Program-made: the position numbers and the translations under genes
Notes under the pieces: generated by a model
The model's input: only the letters and a program-made list of their open reading frames with translations
Database searches by the model: none
What the model was told of the DNA's origin: nothing
Source of the DNA: RUG11551 sp045546875
Lineage (GTDB): Bacteria; Planctomycetota; Planctomycetia; Pirellulales; Thermoguttaceae
Assembly: GCA_045546875.1 (NCBI GenBank)
Contig: JAZQDP010000523.1
Span: forward strand, 1 to 48,866
Length of the DNA: 48,866 nt
Direction: 5' to 3'
Shown: piece after piece, positions 8,642 through 17,779 of the stretch
How the letters are laid out: each line of letters starts with the position of its first letter
Numbering within the stretch: the first letter of the stretch is position 1

Positions 8642-11146
8642 CTAGCTCCTAACTCGCTTCCGCATGTACGCCAGCCCAGCAGCGCCAAGAACCAACAGCG
8701 CCCACGTGGACGGTTCCGGAACGGCATTGGGATCGATATAAAGCTGGACTGTATTGCCATTAATAACAGACAAATTCAAATAATACGGAAGTCCGCCGTC
8801 AATGAGATTCGTCCAGTACGATTCATTTAGTTGGTCGTCCGTAAACGTTCCAACGGATTGAGCGATAATGTCGTACGTCGCGCCGGGAAGAAGCGCTTCC
8901 ATTGACAATTCAATTATGGAACCATTCTCAAAATCAAAAGATTCAGCAATAAGTTTATCCATGCCGGTTTCGTCCTGTTCCAATAACAGCGTACCGCCTT
9001 CTTCCAGCTTAAACGCGCCCTCTATAATCGCTTCGCCAACAGAATTGCCGGGCGAAAAGACGGTGTTGTTACAAACAACCATATCGCCTTTGTACTCGCC
9101 TTTGAAGTCCAGCTCGCCAGCTTCAACCGTGAAAACATCCGCCTGGAACATATCGTCGGTTGCGTAAATCTTCAGCGTACCAGCTCCGGTCTTGAGAACG
9201 TTTCCGCCAGAGACGGTTGTATTGGCAGCCGTGAAGTCCAACCGGGCTTCGCCTTCGGCAACGTTATATTCTAAAGTTGCGCCGTCAGCAACGGTAATTG
9301 AACTGTTTGCTTTGACCGCGTCGCCAGTCAGAGCAAGCGTTCCTTCGGTAACGGTCGTGGCGCCGGAATACGTGTTGTCGCCGGAAAGCGTCAGCGTACC
9401 CTCGCCGATCTTTTCCAGTCCGCCTTCGCCGGAAACGACGCCGGAAAGAGTCAGGGTTCTTTCTCCGCCGATTTCAAACGAACCGTTCGCGTTGAGAATT
9501 ACCGGATTGGCAAACGTTGCCGTCTGCTCGTCGCCATCAGTAAACTTGACGCCCTGCTTGCTCGTTCCGTTAATCGTCCAATTCTCTGCAGAAATATCAG
9601 GTGAATTAACGAAATAATTCGGTTCCTGGTAAAAGGCGATTTCCGCTACGCCGAGTCGGTCGCCGCCGTTGTTATCAAAGCGACCGAAGCCATTATCCAG
9701 CAGCGTCAATCGAACCTTGTCAAAGAGATAATTATTTCCCAGCGAAAATGTAGCATACTGACTGGCGCTTATTGTTTGATCAATTCGGAATTCGTCCGCA
9801 TAAATCACTTGTCCGTCGTCAATCAGTTCCAAAATAAAATCCGTTAGCTGTAATCTTCCAAAATCATACCCCCAGATGGAAAAACTGTCATACATGCCCT
9901 TCGGCAAAGATAAATCAATTGTAGGGGTGAAACCTTTATCAAAGTAATCCGTGCCATTGCCCATGGATTTAGTGTACCAAGAGCCTCCTTGACTTGTTCC
10001 AGAGCCATCAAATAGATAACTTAGAGACCGTTCAGATGCAACTTCTGCCCCTTTGGTAACAAACGACCCGGCGGTTGGTCGAACAATATTGTCCGCATGC
10101 ATTGGCGTATTGTACTTGTCAGGCGTTATCGGTAAATCAAGTTCCAGATTGGCGAAATAGACGTCTCCAACGCCAATTCTATCTCCACCTCCGGGAGCGA
10201 TGCCCCGAAAGTTGCTCGTTACGGTCATTTTAATGGACTTAACCCCTTCAACTTCGGGGAATGTAAAAGCGTTTTGAATGCCGTAATTGCAATCGACCAT
10301 TGCCAATTTATACTTGGATTCGTCCGCTACGGAAATCTTCGCCCCAGCATTGTCAAAGAATTCCAACTGGAAATTCTTGAGTGAATTGCCGTTAGAGGAG
10401 TAAGTCTGAACAAAAACTTCAGAGACTGTTTGAGGGTTGTCAAAGTTAAACGTGAATACAGGATTTTTATGAGTTCCGTTAAAATAACCCTTGGACGTAT
10501 CGGCATTTTTTGAACACCATTGTGAAATTCCGTTGAGATCATAGAGATTGCTCACCGGATAGCCATTAAGCGTAGGAACCTCAGATTCATTTACGGTTGC
10601 TGATGTTGGATGCAGCAAAACAGGAACTACGTTAAATGAAATATCGCCAACGCCAACGCGGTCGCCAGCATAATTATCTGTCAAAGTAAATTTAGCGTAT
10701 CGGGCTTGAACTGAAGAGTTAAGATTCAATGTTGTTGAACCGCTGCTGGCAATGTCTGAAAACTGCTGAGTATAAACAGGCGTACTGGAAAGAGCAGGGG
10801 TGTCGTAAAACTCAACCTTAAAGGATTTCACGCTGTTTTTAGCTACGCTGTACGGGGAAAAGTTGATAGAATTAATCGTATGAACAACGCCCAAGTCGCA
10901 AAGCACGATCGGGCTATAGTCGATACCATTATCTGTAAACTTGTATGCGTTGTTGCCATTGTTCTGCTGGGAACACCATTGAGACGACGAGTTGCCAATA
11001 CTGAAGTTGGCGTTACTGTAGTAATTGTTGTACGAAGCGCCATTCAAAGCGTTAACGCGAACTGCGTAAATCAACTCCGCCTGCGCCAGCGATGCGGCGC
11101 TAACCAAAGCCAAAAGGCTCAAAGTAATCAATTGAAATGTTTTCAT
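8642..11146 (-). CDS. PEP-CTERM sorting-domain protein with autotransporter-type repeat (paralog 1)
   Basis: An 834-residue exported protein. Residues 1-23 are a signal peptide ending 'LAQA'. Roughly residues 60-510 hold three discoidin-like (F5/8 type C-like) segments marked by 'VKSFKVEFYD', 'DRVGVGDISF' and 'DRIGVGDVYF'. Around residues 575-610 there is a passenger-associated repeat ('LEKIGEGTLTLSGDNTYSGA'). Residues 805-834 are a PEP-CTERM tail: Val-Pro-Glu-Pro-Ser-Thr-Trp, a hydrophobic helix and a basic end (RKRVRS). In known systems exosortase removes this tail and the protein goes to the surface or matrix; no exosortase is in the window. The gene is a tandem paralog of 11585-14143 and shares its 5' leader and 3' repeat block. 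The last codons and stop lie within heptamer repeats. Function is probably surface or extracellular; the ligand is unknown. Confidence 0.88.
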   Translation of the reverse strand: MKTFQLITLSLLALVSAASLAQAELIYAVRVNALNGASYNNYYSNANFSIGNSSSQWCSQQNNGNNAYKFTDNGIDYSPIVLCDLGVVHTINSINFSPYSVAKNSVKSFKVEFYDTPALSSTPVYTQQFSDIASSGSTTLNLNSSVQARYAKFTLTDNYAGDRVGVGDISFNVVPVLLHPTSATVNESEVPTLNGYPVSNLYDLNGISQWCSKNADTSKGYFNGTHKNPVFTFNFDNPQTVSEVFVQTYSSNGNSLKNFQLEFFDNAGAKISVADESKYKLAMVDCNYGIQNAFTFPEVEGVKSIKMTVTSNFRGIAPGGGDRIGVGDVYFANLELDLPITPDKYNTPMHADNIVRPTAGSFVTKGAEVASERSLSYLFDGSGTSQGGSWYTKSMGNGTDYFDKGFTPTIDLSLPKGMYDSFSIWGYDFGRLQLTDFILELIDDGQVIYADEFRIDQTISASQYATFSLGNNYLFDKVRLTLLDNGFGRFDNNGGDRLGVAEIAFYQEPNYFVNSPDISAENWTINGTSKQGVKFTDGDEQTATFANPVILNANGSFEIGGERTLTLSGVVSGEGGLEKIGEGTLTLSGDNTYSGATTVTEGTLALTGDAVKANSSITVADGATLEYNVAEGEARLDFTAANTTVSGGNVLKTGAGTLKIYATDDMFQADVFTVEAGELDFKGEYKGDMVVCNNTVFSPGNSVGEAIIEGAFKLEEGGTLLLEQDETGMDKLIAESFDFENGSIIELSMEALLPGATYDIIAQSVGTFTDDQLNESYWTNLIDGGLPYYLNLSVINGNTVQLYIDPNAVPEPSTWALLVLGAAGLAYMRKRVRS

Positions 11147-11179
11147 GATTGTTATTTATGTAAACAGATTTACTCTACG

Positions 11180-11198
11180 ATATACCATATTGGTATAT
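11180..11198. promoter_or_regulatory. Perfect palindrome upstream of PEP-CTERM paralog 1
   Basis: ATATACCA-TAT-TGGTATAT is a perfect 8-bp inverted repeat 34-52 bp upstream of the start codon. It is operator-like, but the second paralog lacks it, and no regulator can be named. Confidence 0.3.
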
Positions 11199-11204
11199 TT
11201 TAAA

Positions 11205-11252
11205 ACAATATCGATACTTCTATATTTTAACATAAATTTTCGAAAACGTCAA
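11205..11252 (-). promoter_or_regulatory. Leader segment conserved between the two PEP-CTERM paralogs, copy 1
   Basis: About 45 bp, including TTTTAACATAAATTTTCG and CGAAAACGTCAA, is almost identical to 14200-14247 at a similar distance upstream of the second paralog. Conservation of an AT-rich non-coding block at this distance suggests the promoter, but recent duplication would also explain it. Confidence 0.45.
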
Positions 11253-11329
11253 GAAAAAATAAAAAAATTTTAAAAATAAAAGAACGGTTCTTCTGGTAAG
11301 CTGGGATATAGACGCGGTCTGTGGAGAAA

Positions 11330-11584
11330 AGAGGATTGGAAGCAGTAATGGCGTGAGCGTTGCGAACGGAGTTACGCTTAGGCGAGCCGGGAACGTTAGT
11401 TGCCGGGTATATTGCTGATAGCGCTTGGTTCCGCCCGCATTGGCGACGTAGACGACAAAAAAGAGTGCGGCGTCAAGGCGCCGCACTCCGACATTGTTAT
11501 AAATTTGTAATTTCGTTACGATTTCCGGGCGGCTCTGCGCACCCCGGCTCGCCCGGAGCTTATTAATTCCGAATTAAAAAACTC
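11330..11584. repeat. Intergenic repeat block, copy 2 (downstream of second PEP-CTERM gene)
   Basis: Second copy of the 8330-8641 block: palindrome at 11337-11378, the GAGCCGGGAACGTTAGTT segment, the GCGGCGTCAAGGCGCCGC hairpin, the CCGGGCGGCTCT..ACCCCGG hairpin (11524-11559) and tandem CTCCTAA heptamers (11580-11598) overlapping the 3' end of the neighbouring gene. Together with the leader similarity this shows that gene plus flanks were duplicated as a unit. Confidence 0.8.
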
Positions 11585-14143
11585 CTAACTCCTAACTCTT
11601 TTCCGCACATAGAGTAAACCAACAACGCCGAGAACCAGCAGCGCCCACGTTGACGGTTCCGGAACGGCGTTGGGGTCGTAAACGCCCTGAATAGAATAAA
11701 CGTTGCCGGATTTCGTAACCGACAAATCGTAGAACGGCCAGCTCGCGACTAAAGCGTTAAAAATCGCGTCCGTATAATCGCTGTCAGCGCTTCCAGCTTG
11801 AATCAGAGCTTCAAAAGCGTCGCCGGTCGTAAAAGCGCCCATGTCAGCCAGTTCAAGATAAATAATCGCGTCGTCTGCGATTGTAAAGTTGCCGCTGACA
11901 ACCAGCTTGTCGTTGTCGTCAGGCGTTTGTCCGCCGATTTCCATCAACAGCGTTGACCCGGGATTGAGTTCAAAATCGCCGTCAATAGTCAGCGTATCAA
12001 TGGAATTGCCCGGCGAGAACGTCGCGGTGGTATACACGCCTTCTTCAAGTTCTTCTCCAATTTCCAAAGAACCTTTGAAATACGTTTTCATATCCAAACG
12101 ACCAGAGGAAACAACAAAGCTATGAGCGTCAACGGCGCCCTCAGCGGCGTCAATTTTCAGCGTCCCTTCGCCGGTTTTAATTACTTTCCCACCGCTGACA
12201 ATAGCGTTGTCAGCTGTGATTGTTGTTTTTTCCGTCTGACCGTTTGGAATATTATATTCCAGCGTTCCATTCATATCAACAGTTATTGGTCCGCTATTTT
12301 GCACCGCGTCGCCGGTCAGTTCGAGAGTTCCCTCGGTAACGGTCGTTTCGCCGGTATACGTATTAGCTCCGGAAAGCGTCAGAGTACCCGCGCCGGTCTT
12401 TTCAAATCCTTTATTGCCGGAAATAGAGCCGGAAAGAAGCAGCGTCTTTTCCTCGGCGATTTCAATCGTACCATCAGCGTTGAGAACTATCGAATTCTCA
12501 AACGTTGCTGTCTGATCGTCACTTTCAACAAACCGAACGCCTTTCTTTGTCGTACCGTCAATAGTCCAACTGTCAGCAGAAATATCCGGCGAGTTGGCAA
12601 AATAATACGGTTCCTGATAAAAGGCGATTTCCGTAAACCCGACGCGGTCGCCGCCGGAACCGCCGTAAATATTATATCCATTATCCAGAGCCGTCAGAAC
12701 AGCTTTTTGAAAGACATAATTTTGTCCGAAGGAGAAGGTTGCGTAATGTGATTTATCAATATGGTTCTCAATTAAATACTCGTCTGCATAAACCAACTTA
12801 CCATTACTGTCATAGAGTTCTAAAGTAAAATCTGACATCAGATTCCCCTTTGTATTATATCCCCAAATAGAAAAGCTGTCGTACGCAGCCTCTGATGGCA
12901 TTGTGAACTCTATAACAGGCGTATAACCAACAGTATAATAATCAGGAATAACGTTATTTCCAACTTTTGTATCAATCGTGTACCATTCATTTCCTCCAGG
13001 GGCGCTCGCTGTACCGTCATATAAATAACTCAAATCGCGAGCAGAGGCTCTTTCCGATGCGGGAGTAAGAAATTGCGCTGATGTTGGACGAACAATAATG
13101 TTATCATTGAGCAATGGAGCGTTATACTTAACAGGCGTAGTCGGAGCTTCAGGCTCTGGCGTATTAGTGAAAAACACTTCTGACAAGCCTACTCGGTCGC
13201 CACCGTTGCCGGTTCCTCTGAAGTTGCCAGTAAGGGTCATTTCAACTTTAGACACATTTTCAACGGTTGGGAACCAAAAATCATCTCGATTCGTATTCGT
13301 ATAATGCGTCATGGTAAAGCTGTATTTGGAAGGGTCGTCAACTGATATTTTGGTTCCGCTGGCGTCATAGAAATCCAAATTAAAGTTTTTAATCGAGTTG
13401 CCGGAAACGTTATAGCCATTTACTCCAATGCCTGTAAACGTCTGAGCAGAGTCAAATGTAAAAATAAATACCGGGTTTGGGAGCGAACCGCCAAAATAAC
13501 CTTTATCGGTATCTGCCTCATTGGTTACCCATTGAGTAGAAGTATTGTTGTCAAACAGATATTCAACAGAATAATTAGGGAGGGTTGCCACATTAACAGA
13601 ACGAGTTTCTGGTCTTATCCTTTCGACGTCAAACATAACGTTTCCAACGCCATAGCGGTTATCCCCATGATTCTCTGTCATGGTAAATTTGACAAATCTG
13701 GCATTTGTTGGAGCGCTGAGAGTCAAAATCGCGCCGTTTTTAGAAATATTGGTAAAAGTCTGCGAATAGACAGGCGTTCCTGAAAGAGCAGGCGAATCGT
13801 AAAAATCCACCGTCATGGTCTTAATATTATTTCCCGCTGAACTATATGCAGAAGTAGTAATACTGTTAATCGTTTGAACAGCGCCCAAATCGCAAAGCAT
13901 AATAGGAACCGTATCGGGTGTAACTGTATATGGTTTTGTGTCATTAGTAGTTTCTGTAACCCATTGACCTGATGTACTACTGAAATTATAATTGCTGTAT
14001 GTATCGTTGTTTTCACGGTAATTATAAGTTCCGGCTGCGTTCAAAGCGTTAACGCGAACCGCATAAATCAAATCCGCCTGCGCCAGCGAAGCGGCGCTTA
14101 CCAAAGCCAAAAGGCTCAAAATAATTGTTTGATACGTTTTCAT
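11585..14143 (-). CDS. PEP-CTERM sorting-domain protein with autotransporter-type repeat (paralog 2)
   Basis: An 852-residue paralog of the neighbouring PEP-CTERM protein with the same order of parts: signal peptide (residues 1-23, ending 'LAQA'), three discoidin-like segments ('IKTMTVDFYDSPALSG', 'DRYGVGNVMFDV', 'DRVGLSEVFF'), a passenger-type repeat ('FEKTGAGTLTLSGANTYTG') around residues 580-620, and a C-terminal VPEPSTWALL motif, hydrophobic helix and RKRVRS end. The region before the tail differs more between the two ('GNFTIADDAIIYLELADMG' here). It is probably exported and processed by an exosortase encoded elsewhere. There is no Shine-Dalgarno; the ATG is preceded by an AAATAAC-type stretch as in its paralog. 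The stop codon again falls in GAGTTAG heptamers. Confidence 0.88.
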   Translation of the reverse strand: MKTYQTIILSLLALVSAASLAQADLIYAVRVNALNAAGTYNYRENNDTYSNYNFSSTSGQWVTETTNDTKPYTVTPDTVPIMLCDLGAVQTINSITTSAYSSAGNNIKTMTVDFYDSPALSGTPVYSQTFTNISKNGAILTLSAPTNARFVKFTMTENHGDNRYGVGNVMFDVERIRPETRSVNVATLPNYSVEYLFDNNTSTQWVTNEADTDKGYFGGSLPNPVFIFTFDSAQTFTGIGVNGYNVSGNSIKNFNLDFYDASGTKISVDDPSKYSFTMTHYTNTNRDDFWFPTVENVSKVEMTLTGNFRGTGNGGDRVGLSEVFFTNTPEPEAPTTPVKYNAPLLNDNIIVRPTSAQFLTPASERASARDLSYLYDGTASAPGGNEWYTIDTKVGNNVIPDYYTVGYTPVIEFTMPSEAAYDSFSIWGYNTKGNLMSDFTLELYDSNGKLVYADEYLIENHIDKSHYATFSFGQNYVFQKAVLTALDNGYNIYGGSGGDRVGFTEIAFYQEPYYFANSPDISADSWTIDGTTKKGVRFVESDDQTATFENSIVLNADGTIEIAEEKTLLLSGSISGNKGFEKTGAGTLTLSGANTYTGETTVTEGTLELTGDAVQNSGPITVDMNGTLEYNIPNGQTEKTTITADNAIVSGGKVIKTGEGTLKIDAAEGAVDAHSFVVSSGRLDMKTYFKGSLEIGEELEEGVYTTATFSPGNSIDTLTIDGDFELNPGSTLLMEIGGQTPDDNDKLVVSGNFTIADDAIIYLELADMGAFTTGDAFEALIQAGSADSDYTDAIFNALVASWPFYDLSVTKSGNVYSIQGVYDPNAVPEPSTWALLVLGVVGLLYVRKRVRS

Positions 14144-14199
14144 AATTGTTATTTTACGGAAACAGGTTTAATCAATTTATCTGCTATTGATATATTACT

Positions 14200-14247
14200 A
14201 CAATATCGGTACTTCTATATTTTAACATAAATTTTCGAAAACGTCAA
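14200..14247 (-). promoter_or_regulatory. Leader segment conserved between the two PEP-CTERM paralogs, copy 2
   Basis: Counterpart of 11205-11252, differing by only about one base over the shared core. It lies 57-104 bp upstream of the second paralog's start. Promoter function is inferred, not shown. Confidence 0.45.
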
Positions 14248-14324
14248 CAAAGCTTCAAAAATATTATTAAAAAAAGCTGTTTATTTGTATAATAATTATG
14301 GTTATATTGAAAATATTGGCAAAT

Positions 14325-14354
14325 AAAAAAACAACGGGGAACTTTCGTTCCCCG
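14325..14354 (-). terminator. Rho-independent terminator of the slipin gene
   Basis: A perfect 8-bp stem (CGGGGAAC/GTTCCCCG at 14335-14342 and 14347-14354) has a 4-base loop. On the minus strand it is followed by a T-rich run. It lies 36 bp after the stop codon of the SPFH gene. Confidence 0.85.
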
Positions 14355-14390
14355 CCGCGTGTTTTTATCTATTTTACCGTTTAGGCGCTG

Positions 14391-15320
14391 TTATTTGAGC
14401 AGTTCCTGGATTGAGGACGCCAAACCGGCGATGCCCTGAATCTGGCTCGGAATGATGATCTTGGTCGCCTGACCGTCCGCCGCCTTCTGGAAGGCTTCCA
14501 GGCTCTTGAGGGTAATAACCTTGTCAGAGGGGTTGGATTCGTTGAGCAACCGGATACCGTCTGCCAACGCCTGCTGAACGAGCAGAATCGCCTGAGCCTG
14601 ACCTTCAGCTTCGCGAATTTCTTTTTCTCTCTGGGCTTCAGCCTGAAGAATCATGGTTTGCTTTTCGGCTTCCGCGTTAAGAATTCTCGCCTGCTTTTCG
14701 CCTTCGGCAACAAGGATGTCGCTCTTCTTTTTACCTTCAGCCTGAAGAATGGCTTCACGTCGTTCTCGTTCGGCTCTCATCTGCTTTTCCATCGCTTCGC
14801 GAATCTGCTTTGGCGGCTCGATGTTTTTCAGTTCAACGCGGTTGACTTTGATGCCCCATCGGTCGGTGGCGCGGTCAAGCGTTTCTGTAATTTTGGTGTT
14901 GATAACGTCTCGGGAAGTGAGCGTCTGGTCGAGTTCCATTTCGCCGATGATGTTACGCAGCGTTGTCGCGGACAGGTTTTCAATCGCCTTGTACGGATTT
15001 TCAACGCCGTAGGTGTACAGCTTGGAATCTGTTACGACGCAGAAAACAACGGTGTCAATTAAAATGGTAACGTTGTCTTTGGTAATAACCGGCTGAGGTT
15101 TGAAATCAAAGACCTGTTCCTTGATGGACACCTTCTTGGCAATCTGATCGATAAACGGAATCAGGATGTGAAGCCCGGCTTTCCAGGTAGCGCGGTATGT
15201 GCCAAGGCGTTCAATAACGAACTCGCTTGCCTGCGGAACAATGCGGACGCAGTAAAGGATCCCGATAATCATTATTCCCAAAACAAGACCCAATACGGTA
15301 TAAAGTAGACTTGGAACCAT
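14391..15320 (-). CDS. SPFH/Band 7 membrane protein (slipin/QmcA-like stomatin homolog)
   Basis: A 309-residue protein. One N-terminal transmembrane helix (about residues 5-27) is followed by an SPFH domain ('VPQASEFVIERLGTY', 'AGLHILIPFID', 'SIKEQVFDFKPQPVITKDN', 'IGEMELDQTLTSRDVIN', 'WGIKVNRVELKNIEPP'). A long charged Ala/Glu/Lys-rich coiled coil (about residues 178-245) precedes the C-terminal tail. Such proteins oligomerise in the inner membrane and organise microdomains or regulate membrane proteases. The partner NfeD-like gene lies 94 bp upstream on the same strand, the usual pairing for bacterial slipins. A strong Shine-Dalgarno (AAAGGAG) precedes the ATG, and a hairpin terminator follows. 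Confidence 0.9.
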   Translation of the reverse strand: MVPSLLYTVLGLVLGIMIIGILYCVRIVPQASEFVIERLGTYRATWKAGLHILIPFIDQIAKKVSIKEQVFDFKPQPVITKDNVTILIDTVVFCVVTDSKLYTYGVENPYKAIENLSATTLRNIIGEMELDQTLTSRDVINTKITETLDRATDRWGIKVNRVELKNIEPPKQIREAMEKQMRAERERREAILQAEGKKKSDILVAEGEKQARILNAEAEKQTMILQAEAQREKEIREAEGQAQAILLVQQALADGIRLLNESNPSDKVITLKSLEAFQKAADGQATKIIIPSQIQGIAGLASSIQELLK

Positions 15321-15414
15321 ACGAAAATCTCCTTTTGTAACAAAAAGTCAAAAAAACAGTTATTGTTTTATAAAAAACACCTAAAACAGCATTAAAGCGC
15401 CAATTTTACAGACT

Positions 15415-15876
15415 CTATTTAGGTCTGACATGCACCGTAACGCCCTCAATTTTCTCTACGACCACAATCGTGTTAGCCGGAATGTTAGAGCCGGTAACGG
15501 AGTATGCCGACCATGATTGCCCGTCAACCAAAACGCGCCCCGTCCTGGTAATGACGTTCAGCTCGGATTCTGTAATACCTTCTTTTCCAACTAAACTGTC
15601 GGTATTGGTTGGTTCATAGTTTTTGTTGCGTTTTCTGACAAACGGAATCATAAAAATTCCGAGGATGCCAGACGTTAAAACAAAGATAGCAAACTGCCAC
15701 AGAAAGGGAACGTTAAAATATGCGGCTGTAAACGCGGCGATACCGCCAATGGCAAACCACATGGATACCAATGCCAATGTGCTAAGTTCGACGATTGCCG
15801 CCAGCAAAGCGACAGATCCCCAAAGAATCATCTGCATTTGAATCTCTGTCAATTCCCACAGACTAAAATCTCCCAT
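15415..15876 (-). CDS. NfeD-like membrane protein (short form)
   Basis: A 153-residue protein with about three to four hydrophobic segments in residues 14-80 ('ILWGSVALLAAIVELSTLALV', 'AIGGIAAFTAAYFNVPFLWQFAIFVLTSGILGIF'). A C-terminal OB-fold domain follows, of the NfeD type ('SLVGKEGITESELNVITRTGRVLVDGQSWSAYS', 'NTIVVVEKIEGVTVHVRPK'). It lacks the N-terminal serine-protease domain of long NfeD proteins. It is the first gene of a two-gene unit with the downstream slipin, with which the OB domain is thought to interact. It has a strong ribosome binding site (AGAAGGAG). Confidence 0.88.
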   Translation of the reverse strand: MGDFSLWELTEIQMQMILWGSVALLAAIVELSTLALVSMWFAIGGIAAFTAAYFNVPFLWQFAIFVLTSGILGIFMIPFVRKRNKNYEPTNTDSLVGKEGITESELNVITRTGRVLVDGQSWSAYSVTGSNIPANTIVVVEKIEGVTVHVRPK

Positions 15877-16135
15877 TATAATATTCTCCTTCTATTAACT
15901 AACAGGTGAATTTAACATATTTAACCCTTCTGTCTATATTATACGATTTTGGCGCTAAAAACTAACGGGAAAATATGATTTTCTTGAAAATTTTTGAAAA
16001 ATTTAAAATTTTTTTCAAATCGTAAAGATCTGGACAAAAATTTCTTTTATGTATATAATAAATATTAGAGGGATATTCCGGTGAGTTGACGCTCTGTTGC
16101 CGGATAAGCCTTTTTTAACCGACGGGAGATGATTT

Positions 16136-17500
16136 ATGAATATTTATTCCGGCATATCTTGGGGAATAGCGATTTTAGCTTTTCTGACTTCTGTGGGGTT
16201 GTTTATATTTTCAACGCCTGCTAACGGCGGGATAGTTCTTGCGCTTGCTATTTTACTGCTCGGAATCGCTCTCCGAAACGTTTCTTTTTTATCCGGAACG
16301 TTTTATACGTTTATTATTTTAAGCTGCGTTGCTGCCGGTTTGTCCAAACCCGACTGGTTTTCGACAATTGATTTATCTTATTTCGGATTCTCTTCCAAGA
16401 CAATCAAAAGTACAGGATTAATCACGCCATTACTGCAAATAATAATGTTTGGCATGGGGACGCAACTGACGCTTCGCGATTTTCAAGCTGTCGCATTTCA
16501 ACCGAAAGGCGTTGCAATCGGCTTGGGACTGCAATTTATGGTGATGCCGATCAGCGGCTTTGCGCTGGCGTCTTTGTGCAGTTTGCTTTCTGATCAATAC
16601 GGGCTTAATCCCGAAATTTTGGCAGGAATCATTCTTGTCGGCTGCTCTCCGAGCGGCGTGGCGTCAAACGTTATGTCCTTTTTAGCAAAAGCGAACGTGG
16701 CGCTGTCGGTAACGCTTTCTTCCTGTGCGACGCTGGCAGCTCCGTTTTTGACGCCGTTATTTATGGAAATTTTTGCCAGTCAATATATAAACGTTCATGC
16801 CGTTCAAATGATGGCAAGCTTGCTCGGTATTGTTATCTATCCAATCATGGCGGGGCTGTTGTTCAAAAGCGTTCAGACGCATGGGTTGTTCCAGCGACGG
16901 TCTGTACTCATTCAGGCTGTTGTTTATACGTTAATAATTCTGATACTTCATTTCCTGTTTATGTTGGCAGAGTTATACACGACTTCAACTGCCTTCAAGA
17001 CGGCGTTCATTACAATATGCCTGTGTATAATCGCTCCAGCCTTGACCGCCGCCATACTCAGACCGATTTTGGTTGGACGAGAAAAGAAGCTGGAAAGCTT
17101 TTTGGCGTTTATATCTTCCCTTGCGGTTGGAATGGTAATTTTATCAACCGTTGCGGTAGGACATAAAGCGTTAATGGCTGTCGGAGGAATACTTTTGTTA
17201 GTTTGCCTGGCGCATAACTTGCTGGGATACTTCATCGGGTACATAATGGCTCGATTGTGCAAATTGTCGAAAAAGGATTGCCGAACCATTTCTATTGAAG
17301 TTGGAATTCAAAACAGCGGCTTGGCAACCTCGATTGCCAACGACATGGGGAAAGTTGCCACGCTCGGCTTGGCGCCGACGATCTTCGGCTGTTTTATGAA
17401 CACAACCGGGTCAATACTGGCTGCCATTTGGCGCAACATTCCTTGCGAAGAGCCTCGATATAAACAAAACCCAAAAAACACAGAGAATACAACCGATTGA
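16136..17500 (+). CDS. BASS-family (bile acid:sodium symporter-like) transporter
   Basis: A 454-residue polytopic inner-membrane protein. Two family signatures are visible: 'ILVGCSPSGVASNVMSFLAKANVALSV' near residues 175-205, and 'SIEVGIQNSGLATSIA' near residues 388-405. These correspond to the crossed discontinuous helices that bind sodium and substrate in this family. The N-terminus carries about two to three additional hydrophobic helices before the core. The hydrophilic C-terminal tail (EEPRYKQNPKNTENTTD) should be cytoplasmic or periplasmic. The substrate cannot be read from sequence; relatives carry bile acids, pantoate or other organic anions. The gene stands alone on the plus strand with a GGGAG ribosome site, divergent from nfeD. 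Confidence 0.88.
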   Translation: MNIYSGISWGIAILAFLTSVGLFIFSTPANGGIVLALAILLLGIALRNVSFLSGTFYTFIILSCVAAGLSKPDWFSTIDLSYFGFSSKTIKSTGLITPLLQIIMFGMGTQLTLRDFQAVAFQPKGVAIGLGLQFMVMPISGFALASLCSLLSDQYGLNPEILAGIILVGCSPSGVASNVMSFLAKANVALSVTLSSCATLAAPFLTPLFMEIFASQYINVHAVQMMASLLGIVIYPIMAGLLFKSVQTHGLFQRRSVLIQAVVYTLIILILHFLFMLAELYTTSTAFKTAFITICLCIIAPALTAAILRPILVGREKKLESFLAFISSLAVGMVILSTVAVGHKALMAVGGILLLVCLAHNLLGYFIGYIMARLCKLSKKDCRTISIEVGIQNSGLATSIANDMGKVATLGLAPTIFGCFMNTTGSILAAIWRNIPCEEPRYKQNPKNTENTTD

Positions 17501-17779
17501 TCCAAAAATCGCTTAATTTTTACTGGAAAACTATCATTTACTCCCCCCCCATTGAAAATTTGCAATAATATGCGATATTTATATCAGTTGTATCGGTTAA
17601 TTTAATTATTAAATTATATTAATTAAAATTCCGATATAGAATAAATAAGCTGTTATTAAGAATAATAACAACTTAGAATATTTGTTCCCGGAACGTTAAT
17701 TTTAACCATTTGGATTTTGCGTTTATCGTTTTCTTTACAGACGACTATATTCGCTTTCCGTTAATTTGCTGGCAAACTT

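Noticed and set aside
16066..16110. Riboswitch-like CCGG stem upstream of the BASS transporter
   Set aside because: Only a 4-6-bp stem and no recognised riboswitch core, so not supported.
17543..17552. Run of C residues after the BASS transporter as a phase-variation tract
   Set aside because: The run is outside any reading frame or recognisable promoter.
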